Assembly (NCBI GenBank): GCA_945888375.1
Contig: CAMCZZ010000015.1
Coordinates: 1-64,000, forward strand
Length of the DNA stretch: 64,000 nt
Direction of reading: 5' to 3'
From: Akkermansia muciniphila
Lineage (GTDB): Bacteria; Verrucomicrobiota; Verrucomicrobiia; Opitutales; Opitutaceae
The number at the start of each line of letters is the position of its first letter. Position 1 is the first letter of the stretch. A program made the position numbers and the translations under genes. The notes beneath the pieces were generated by a model that worked only from the letters and a program-made list of their open reading frames with translations, did not search any database and was not told the DNA's origin. Positions 1-5,666 of the stretch are shown in pieces.

Positions 1-32
1 CGGCGGTCCTCGCCCCCTTGGGTTGTTTCCTC

Positions 33-500
33 GTTTCAATCCGCGCCCCGATCCGAGGACCGGGGCGACCGCCACCACGACATGCCGGCTGTGCTCGTCG
101 CTCCAGTTTCAATCCGCGCCCCGATCCGAGGACCGGGGCGACATTTGGAGGTTAAGAAGGGTGGGGAAGGTCATCTGTTTCAATCCGCGCCCCGATCCGA
201 GGACCGGGGCGACACGACCTCGTGCAGCTCGCCCGCGGGCAGTTCTTGTTTCAATCCGCGCCCCGATCCGAGGACCGGGGCGACTCGCCGCTGCAATGGC
301 CTAACCAACCAACCACCGGTTTCAATCCGCGCCCCGATCCGAGGACCGGGGCGACGGCCTTCAGCGGCTCGCCACATGAGCCACTCTCCGTGTTTCAATC
401 CGCGCCCCGATCCGAGGACCGGGGCGACCTGCTTGCCGGCGAATACGCCGAAGGGGTGAAGGAGTTTCAATCCGCGCCCCGATCCGAGGACCGGGGCGAC
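33..500 (-). CRISPR. Type I-C CRISPR array, 7 repeats visible, continues off the left edge
   Basis: Seven identical 37-bp repeats lie at 33-69, 106-142, 177-213, 248-284, 319-355, 392-428 and 464-500. The six spacers between them are 34-36 bp, and bases 1-32 are most of a further spacer. On the plus strand each repeat begins GTTTCAATCC and ends CGGGGCGAC. In transcript sense (minus strand) it begins GTCGCCCCGG and ends GATTGAAAC, the usual 3' handle of type I-C repeats. CGCCCCG and CGGGGCG inside the repeat form a 7-bp hairpin stem, the usual target of Cas5c processing; type I-C has no Cas6. The leader and cas2 lie to the right, so new spacers are expected to enter at the 464-500 end. Confidence 0.98.
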
Positions 501-687
501 CGCGTTTAGTTTTTAATGCTAAACACTAAGGGGTTATAAGTGCTAATCGCGAAACTGTCAAAGAACAGAAAGACCACGGCATCGCTTTAACATAACTATC
601 TCTCACCACACTAAAAACCAAGCGGTTACACACTTCGCGAAGGGGTGCAGGGGAGGACAAAGCGGAAGGTTCGCCTCTTTTACCTCT
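501..687 (-). promoter_or_regulatory. CRISPR leader
   Basis: This stretch between the first repeat and the cas2 stop is much richer in A and T than its surroundings and holds no ORF that I would call. It sits where a type I-C leader should be, downstream of cas2 and next to the newest repeat. It contains the promoter described separately. It also has an inverted repeat, GTTTAG (504-509) and CTAAAC (519-524), separated by 9 bases. That repeat lies close to the repeat junction, near the predicted transcript start. Confidence 0.8.
533..561 (-). promoter_or_regulatory. Sigma70-type promoter for pre-crRNA
   Basis: On the minus strand a perfect -35 box TTGACA (plus-strand 556-561) is separated by exactly 17 bases from TATAAC (533-538). 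Transcription would start near 526, about 25 bases before the leader-proximal repeat that ends at 500. Position, direction and spacing all fit transcription of the array. The match is seen directly; activity is inferred. Confidence 0.75.
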
Positions 688-984
688 TCACAAAGTCAAG
701 GTGTCCTCCACTACGTTTACGGGCTGCACCGCGCCGTAATGTTCGATCCGATCCTTAGCCGATTGATCGATAAAATACACGCGAAGAGAATCCTGTTCCG
801 TATCAATCGCTGCAAGCAAACGGGTCTTCAATTCCACCCATTCTTTTTGACCGAGCTGCATTTCAAAGACGGATTTTTGCACCCGCACGCCATAGGAGGT
901 GCATGCTTTAGCAACACGGCGCAAGCGGCGAGCCCCGGCCCGCTCTTCCTTGGTGCAAACATCGTAGGTGATAACCAGGAACAT
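688..984 (-). CDS. cas2: CRISPR-associated endonuclease Cas2 (type I-C)
   Basis: This 98-aa protein has the usual Cas2 size and start, MFLVITYDVCT, with the conserved Asp at the end of the first beta strand. GVRVQKSVFE is typical of the second half of the ferredoxin-like fold, and SLRVYFID matches the third conserved strand. Cas2 is the dimeric scaffold of the Cas1-Cas2 integrase that inserts new spacers. It is the last gene of the operon before the leader, and 14 bases separate it from cas1 upstream, so the two are surely co-transcribed. Confidence 0.97.
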   Translation of the reverse strand: MFLVITYDVCTKEERAGARRLRRVAKACTSYGVRVQKSVFEMQLGQKEWVELKTRLLAAIDTEQDSLRVYFIDQSAKDRIEHYGAVQPVNVVEDTLTL

Positions 985-998
985 TATTAACCTCTTGT

Positions 999-2036
999 TT
1001 AACTAAACAGATGCGGAGTGTAGTCCAAATCCGAGCGCAAAGCCCGCGCCAATAATTTGGCCTGGATAAACACCAATTGGCCGTGGCGCACTTTTTCCTG
1101 AAACAGAGGGTGGTTGGCTTCCTCGAGTTTTCTTTGCTGGTAGGCCGATACCAGGGCTTTTCTAGCCGTCTCGCTCAACTCGACGGCACCGCCTTCACGG
1201 TGAACGAACTGGCTAACCTTTAACTCACCACGATTGAATAGCGTTAACGCGAGCCGCTCCACCCAAGGGCGAAACTCCTCCATCAGATCCAGCGCCAGTG
1301 ACGCACGTCCCGCCCGGTCGGCGTGCAGGTAGCCGACAAAGGGGTCCAGCCCCACCGCCGTGAGCGCCGAAACACAATCGTGCCGGAGCAACGCATACAA
1401 AAACGAGAGGGTGGCGTTGATCGCATCGCGAGGGGGGCGACGACTCCGCCCATCGAAGGGAAAACTCGCCCGCAACGCCGGACGCAGATGCAGGGCAAAC
1501 ACTTCAAAATGCAGTGCCGCCGCGCGGCCCTCCACGCCCCGAATCACATCCGCATCGTCGGGCGTGCGGCCGAGCTCGCGCAGCAGGTGGGCGTGGGTTT
1601 CGGCGGCGATGCGCAGGCGCTCGCGATCCTCCACGCCGGCGGCGTCGCGCGCGCTTCGCGAGAGGAGCCAGCGCACGTTGTGGAGTTTACCCGCCACGAA
1701 GGCGCGGGCCAGCGCGGTCGAGCGGGCGGGCGAGGAGGCGGCGGTATGCTGGGCGCGGCGCAGCAGGACCGAGCCCTGGGGGACGCCCTCCACGCGCGCC
1801 TCGAGCCGGCCCCAATCGGTGAAAAAACACACGCTAGCGCCGTGTTCCCAACACAGGCGCATGGCCGAGGGCGACACGTAGATGTCGGCCCCGAAAACGA
1901 AGACCGACTCCAGGTTATGGACGGGCAGCGAAAGCTTGAGCTGCTTCTCATGCTCGACACGCAGGGCGAGGCCATCGCGGCGCAAGGAAAGACCCGGAGT
2001 CAGCAGGTAGAGGACGTTTTGCAGAGTCTGGGCCAT
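999..2036 (-). CDS. cas1: CRISPR-associated endonuclease Cas1 (type I-C)
   Basis: This 345-aa protein is the spacer integrase and matches the length of type I-C Cas1. It opens MAQTLQNVLYLLTPG, followed by the beta-rich N-terminal domain. The helical domain carries the expected metal ligands: Glu169 in RGVEGRAA, His238 in GYLHADRAG and Asp250/Glu253 in LDLMEEFRPW. It starts 17 bases after the vapC-like stop, so a toxin-antitoxin pair separates it from cas4, which normally adjoins it. The catalytic residues all appear intact. Confidence 0.97.
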   Translation of the reverse strand: MAQTLQNVLYLLTPGLSLRRDGLALRVEHEKQLKLSLPVHNLESVFVFGADIYVSPSAMRLCWEHGASVCFFTDWGRLEARVEGVPQGSVLLRRAQHTAASSPARSTALARAFVAGKLHNVRWLLSRSARDAAGVEDRERLRIAAETHAHLLRELGRTPDDADVIRGVEGRAAALHFEVFALHLRPALRASFPFDGRSRRPPRDAINATLSFLYALLRHDCVSALTAVGLDPFVGYLHADRAGRASLALDLMEEFRPWVERLALTLFNRGELKVSQFVHREGGAVELSETARKALVSAYQQRKLEEANHPLFQEKVRHGQLVFIQAKLLARALRSDLDYTPHLFS

Positions 2037-2053
2037 CGCTTGGCGTCTGGGAA

Positions 2054-2494
2054 TCAGGCGGGCGGGATCACGTTCATCGGGCGCAGACCGAAATGGGGGG
2101 CGGCGGCGAGCAGGTGGCGGTCGTTGGAATAGATTTCCTTAAACCCGGCATCGGCGGCGGCGCAGAGGTGGAGGCAGTCGGCAGAGCGCAGAAAGAGCGT
2201 GGCGGGCAGGGTTTGATAGGCGGAGTAGGTGGTCTCCAAAAGCTCAGGCGTAACGGGCAAAAAGGATACGATGCCGTCGGTGCAATCCTGGGAAAATTGC
2301 TGCATGTGCTCCGCTACCTCCGGGGCGCGCAAACGGCCTTCGCGCAGGTGACGATGAAACACGGACGCGACCTCGATTTTAGCCAGCGCCACGCTCTGCA
2401 GCGAGCCGGCCTTAAGCGCGACCGACCTGACTTCGCCGTGGCCGAGTTCGGGCAGGTAGCACTTGGCGAGGTAAGTGCTGTCGAAGTAGATCAT
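2054..2494 (-). CDS. PIN-domain ribonuclease toxin (VapC family)
   Basis: This 146-aa protein is predicted to be a Mg-dependent endoribonuclease toxin. The four acidic residues expected of a PIN active site are visible: Asp5 in YFDSTYLAK, Glu41 in LAKIEVASV, Asp106 in SADCLHL and Asp125 in YSNDRHLL. The start codon overlaps the stop of the Phd-like gene as ATGA (2491-2494), the usual antitoxin-toxin coupling. The cassette lies between cas4 and cas1 with the same orientation, 17 bases before cas1. The cellular RNA target cannot be read from the sequence. Confidence 0.92.
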   Translation of the reverse strand: MIYFDSTYLAKCYLPELGHGEVRSVALKAGSLQSVALAKIEVASVFHRHLREGRLRAPEVAEHMQQFSQDCTDGIVSFLPVTPELLETTYSAYQTLPATLFLRSADCLHLCAAADAGFKEIYSNDRHLLAAAPHFGLRPMNVIPPA

Positions 2495-2736
2495 CGGGCG
2501 TCGCGTTCTTCGGAGATCATCTGGCCGCTATCGAGATCGGACATTGGCATGGACTGGAGCTTGAGAAAACCGGGACGCAGACGACGGTGAGCGAAGGTGA
2601 GGCGGGCGGGCTCGGCGACGGCGACCAGACGGGCGACGGTCTGGCCGCGATCGGTGACGGTGATGGGTTCGGTGGCGGCCTGGCGGACGTAGTGGCCAGT
2701 GCGGGTGTGGAGTTCGCGGATGGAGATGGTTTTCAT
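2491..2736 (-). CDS. Phd/YefM-type antitoxin
   Basis: This 81-aa protein begins MKTISIRELHTRTGHYV, the typical Phd/YefM N-terminal DNA-binding fold. It continues with PITVTDRGQTVARLV, the second conserved block of the family. I chose the ATG at 2736 because the reading frame further upstream has no family similarity and runs into cas4. It should neutralise the PIN toxin encoded immediately downstream with a 4-base overlap, and may autoregulate the pair. The 56-base gap after cas4 could hold a private promoter. Confidence 0.88.
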   Translation of the reverse strand: MKTISIRELHTRTGHYVRQAATEPITVTDRGQTVARLVAVAEPARLTFAHRRLRPGFLKLQSMPMSDLDSGQMISEERDAR

Positions 2737-2792
2737 CGGAAAAAGAAGAGCGACAGCAAGATGTGTCCAATGTGTCACATTGCGGGAGGCGG

Positions 2793-3416
2793 TCAATACT
2801 CGCGCGGTTCAAAGAGGCGGGCGCGGCGGGAGGGAAGGGCGGCGGCCTCGGGCAGGCAGGCGGGGCGGAGGGAGCAGCCGTCGCAACGCGGGGTGAGCAC
2901 GGCGGCGGGCGCGGCGGCGCGGGCAAGGGTGGCGCGGAGGGCGTCGAGCGTGGCGAGGGTGAGGGAGCGGAGTTGGGCGTCGAAGACGACCTCGTCGCGT
3001 TTGGCGGAGGCGGCGTGGAAGATGAGGCCGGACTCGATGCGGAGGCCGAACATTTCTTCGAGGCAAAGGGCCTGGGCGCAGAGTTGCACCTGATCGTTGG
3101 ACCAGCGGCGGGAGGGGCCTTTTTTGTATTCGACCGGGCGGGCGGCGGCGATGTGGGTGGCGTCGGCCGGATCGCGGCGAACCTCGACGAGGTCGGCTTT
3201 GCCGGAGAGGCCGAGGGTGTCGGAGAAAAGCGGGAGGGCGCGGAGCAGTTCCCAACCGGCGCGGTGTTCGTAGCCGGGGGTGTCCACGGCCTCGTGGGCG
3301 AGGTCGCCGAGGAGGGTGTGCTCGTTGGTGCCGCGAAGGCCGTCCACGAATTTCAAGTGGGCGCGGCGCTCGCAATAGAGGTGGTCGTTCAGGGCGCTGA
3401 GGGGAAGCGGGTCCAT
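2793..3416 (-). CDS. cas4: CRISPR-associated exonuclease Cas4
   Basis: This 207-aa protein trims and selects prespacers by PAM for Cas1-Cas2. The N-terminal Cys of the Fe-S cluster is in LYCERRAHLKF. The RecB-like nuclease motifs follow in order: His in LAHEAVD, Asp in GLSGKADLVE, Glu-x-Lys in PVEYKKG, and QVQLCAQALCLEEM. The three C-terminal cluster cysteines are in CDGCSLRPACLP. All expected motifs are present. It is flanked by toxin-antitoxin cassettes on both sides: the Fic set ends 11 bases upstream and the Phd/VapC set follows. Confidence 0.96.
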   Translation of the reverse strand: MDPLPLSALNDHLYCERRAHLKFVDGLRGTNEHTLLGDLAHEAVDTPGYEHRAGWELLRALPLFSDTLGLSGKADLVEVRRDPADATHIAAARPVEYKKGPSRRWSNDQVQLCAQALCLEEMFGLRIESGLIFHAASAKRDEVVFDAQLRSLTLATLDALRATLARAAAPAAVLTPRCDGCSLRPACLPEAAALPSRRARLFEPREY

Positions 3417-3427
3417 GGGTGATAGGG

Positions 3428-3943
3428 CTACTGACCATGTTTTAAGGGGGCTGCGGAGTCCACGGGAGAATCCGCGACCTCGGCCGGGGCCGGGCGGCGA
3501 GCGGCTTTGAGCTGGGCGATCCGTTGAAGGAGGGCGCTCTGGGCCTCGCGTTCGGTGCGTAGGGAATCCAGGACGTGGGCGAGGTGTTCCTCGCGCGGGA
3601 GGCGGGCGTGGCGGTTAAAGAACGAGAAGGCTGGGCTGGGGCGGCGTTCGATTTCGGGGCTTGGGGTGTCGAGGTCGGCTTGGTAGTCGGCGCGTTGGGA
3701 ATCGACGCGTTTTTCGGCCTCGGCTTGGAGCTGGGCGTCGTTGAGGGCGGCGAGATCGTAGCAAGCGGGGCTGTGCTGGCGGATGACTTCCCAGATCGCC
3801 AAGGGGATTTCGATGCGGAGGCCGCGCGGGGTGGCTTCGAAGTCGCAGCCGCCGAGATCGAGCCAGACGTTTTTCGCGGGGTCGAAGCATTCCTCGAAAA
3901 GATGAAAGGAAGGGCCCGAAACGAGGGAGCTTTTGGTGGACAT
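3428..3943 (-). CDS. Unknown protein between Fic toxin and cas4
   Basis: I do not recognise this 171-aa protein. From the ATG at 3943 it reads MSTKSSLVSGPSFHLFEECF, then a compact aromatic-rich segment (WLDLGGCDFEATPRG, EIPLAIWEVIRQHSP). A charged helical C-terminal half follows, with LPREEHLAHVLDSLRTEREAQ likely forming a coiled coil. It is probably soluble, with no signal peptide or membrane segment. It starts 17 bases after the Fic stop and ends 11 bases before cas4, so it is in the same transcript. It could be a third part of the Fic cassette, a cas accessory protein or a passenger. A longer frame starting at 4000 overlaps the fic gene and is less likely. Confidence 0.6.
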   Translation of the reverse strand: MSTKSSLVSGPSFHLFEECFDPAKNVWLDLGGCDFEATPRGLRIEIPLAIWEVIRQHSPACYDLAALNDAQLQAEAEKRVDSQRADYQADLDTPSPEIERRPSPAFSFFNRHARLPREEHLAHVLDSLRTEREAQSALLQRIAQLKAARRPAPAEVADSPVDSAAPLKHGQ

Positions 3944-3960
3944 GGGGGAAAGATGTGGGG

Positions 3961-4488
3961 CTACGCTGATGTATCGGCTCGAGCGAAACGCTCCCGCCAC
4001 ACCGCCATGAGAGGTCGCCAGTCGAGGCGGTCGGCGGCTTCAAGCGCGGTAAAGTAAGTGGCTCGGGCGGTCTCGCCTTCGGCGGCCAGCACGACGCGGG
4101 GTAGATCGAGGCGGCGGAGCAGTTCCAACAGGAACAAGCGAATGGTCCGCCCGTTGAAATCTCGAAACGGGTGGACAGTGAGGAAACGCCCTTCGGCGAA
4201 GGCCAGATACTCGAGAGTGAGGTCGGACAAAGCGGCGGAAGCCTCATCCCAACGAACGGCGAGATCGGCGGCGTAGGTTCGCATATCCAGCGGAACCTGA
4301 TGGGGCGGGGGCGGGCGCAGCCGCCCCACGCTCACCTCAATGTCGCGCCAACGCCCGGCCCAATCCGGCACGAGATCGGCGCCGAGGCAGGCGTGCAGAT
4401 CGAGCAAGAGGTGCTCGTCGAGCGGGCGCGGGGCGAAAACATCCTGATAAAGCGCGGCCTCGGCCAGGGCGACGCGCTCGGCCAGCAA
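3961..4488 (-). CDS. fic: Fic-domain toxin (probable AMPylase)
   Basis: Fic proteins transfer AMP or another nucleotide monophosphate to target proteins. The active-site loop HPFRDFNGRTIR is present (residues 106-117 from the TTG at 4488), with His, Phe, acidic residue, Asn, Gly and both Arg in place. The usual first Gly is Phe, which also occurs in some Fic proteins. The helix upstream (LTLEYLAFAEGRFLTV) and the C-terminal part (YFTALEAADRLDWRPLM) fit the family. The frame stays open upstream to GTG 4710, but that overlaps the antitoxin. Conserved-looking residues (ATRWIETTRGILSYQQ) lie upstream of the TTG without an ATG, GTG or TTG nearby. The true start may be ATT 4533 or a frameshift. Confidence 0.85.
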   Translation of the reverse strand: MLAERVALAEAALYQDVFAPRPLDEHLLLDLHACLGADLVPDWAGRWRDIEVSVGRLRPPPPHQVPLDMRTYAADLAVRWDEASAALSDLTLEYLAFAEGRFLTVHPFRDFNGRTIRLFLLELLRRLDLPRVVLAAEGETARATYFTALEAADRLDWRPLMAVWRERFARADTSA

Positions 4489-4493
4489 AGGGG

Positions 4494-4706
4494 CTAGTTG
4501 CTGGTAGCTGAGGATGCCTCGCGTGGTTTCAATCCAGCGGGTGGCGTTATCCGGGCGAGTGTCGCGCGGATGGTCTCCAGCGGCACGGGTTCCCCCTCGA
4601 AGGCCATGCTCTGGGCCACATCCGCCGGGATTGCTTCCCAGCGGTGACGCAGCTTGGTCTCCGCCGGGAGGCGGCGCCAGCGGGCGATGTTTTGGGTCCA
4701 AGTCAT
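4494..4706 (-). CDS. Small Fic antitoxin (VbhA/class I type)
   Basis: This 70-aa ORF starts at ATG 4706, 40 bases after the cas7 stop. It contains SMAFEG at residues 33-38, an exact match to the (S/T)xxxE(G/N) motif. In class I Fic modules that motif pushes a Glu into the Fic ATP site to block AMPylation. The flanks (RHRWEAIPADVAQ before, EPVPLETIRATLARI after) fit the helical antitoxin. The size is close to VbhA. It ends 5 bases before the TTG of fic and overlaps the longer fic frame. It is easily lost behind the long fic frame that begins at 4710. The inhibitory role is inferred from the motif and position. Confidence 0.8.
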   Translation of the reverse strand: MTWTQNIARWRRLPAETKLRHRWEAIPADVAQSMAFEGEPVPLETIRATLARITPPAGLKPREASSATSN

Positions 4707-4746
4707 GCACGAGGAGTGTGCCGATAGAGGCCGGGGCGTCAACCGG

Positions 4747-5616
4747 CTAGAGCTTGCGGTGGAGCTTGATGCCGGCGGGCAGGTTGGCCTCGTCGATGGA
4801 GAGCGCGTAGTCGGCGAAGTCGCGGGCGACGGTGACGCCGGGTTTGGCGGAGATTTTGACGCGCTCGAAGAGTTTATGGGCGGGGGCATTGCCGAGCGGG
4901 GTGGCGTGCTCGAAGACGAGCAGGGCTTGCGGGGCCATGGTGCCACGCGAGGCGGAGCGGTCATGATCGAACATCATGGCGAGCGCCTGCCAGAAGAGTT
5001 CGAGGTCGTCGGTGGTGAAGCCGGTCTCGTTCGCGAGATTGGCCGAGATAAAGCCATGGCAGCGGTAGAGGCCGTAGGGGATGAGGTTTTTCCGGCCCAT
5101 CGTTTGATTCGGCGACTCGGCGTCCTTGGCCTCGGCGACGGCCATGCGGGTGATGCTGACATCGAGCGGCAAGACGGGGTCGATGCTGCGGGAAAAGCTG
5201 AGCTGCACCGGGCCGCGCACCTGCCCGGCGTTGACGCCGGTGGACATGACGGCGCCAAAAGTGCGCACGTCGAAGTAGCGGGCGCACATCTTGGCTCTGG
5301 CGGTGGAGACTTGGTCGCGGGTGGTGCCTTTCTTGGCGTCGATCTTATGCCCGAGGTCGTCGTGGGCTTTTTGGATGCGCTCGTTGAGCACGGCGCTTTG
5401 CTGGATGAAGATATCGTAGCCTTCGGTGCCGCCGGGTTTGGCGATTTGCACGAAGTTGCGGATCTTACGTTTGAGGCAGACGTCGGAGACGAGGCCGTGC
5501 ATATCCTGCGGGTCTACGCGAGGGGAGTTGGCGGCGTCGGGGTCGCCGTTGGGGTTACCGTCTTTGCAGTCGAAGAGGTAAACGAAGTCGTAGCGGGCGA
5601 TGAGTGGCTGGGACAT
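4747..5616 (-). CDS. cas7: Cascade backbone protein Cas7 (Csd2, type I-C)
   Basis: This 289-aa RAMP protein forms the helical backbone of the I-C Cascade along the crRNA. The start is typical of Csd2: a strand (ARYDFVYLFDCKDGNPNGDP) followed by HGLVSDVCLKRKIRNFV. TFGAVMSTGVNAGQVRGPVQ in the centre matches the conserved Gly-rich part, and NLIPYGLYRCHGFI the later block. It lies 50 bases downstream of cas8c and is followed by the Fic antitoxin rather than directly by cas4, so the canonical cas7-cas4 junction is split by the insertion. Confidence 0.96.
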   Translation of the reverse strand: MSQPLIARYDFVYLFDCKDGNPNGDPDAANSPRVDPQDMHGLVSDVCLKRKIRNFVQIAKPGGTEGYDIFIQQSAVLNERIQKAHDDLGHKIDAKKGTTRDQVSTARAKMCARYFDVRTFGAVMSTGVNAGQVRGPVQLSFSRSIDPVLPLDVSITRMAVAEAKDAESPNQTMGRKNLIPYGLYRCHGFISANLANETGFTTDDLELFWQALAMMFDHDRSASRGTMAPQALLVFEHATPLGNAPAHKLFERVKISAKPGVTVARDFADYALSIDEANLPAGIKLHRKL

Positions 5617-5666
5617 GATAAGTAGTGGTGTTGAGGATGTGGGAACGGATGATGGCGGGGGATAAA

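Noticed and set aside
23-509. Several ORFs of about 95-125 codons across the CRISPR array on both strands
   Set aside because: They are made of translated repeats (NPRPDPRTGAT and the like) and have no separate coding signal.
4654-5625. 323-codon plus-strand ORF opposite cas7
   Set aside because: Shadow of cas7; composition is Gly/Val/Ala-rich and no family motif is visible.
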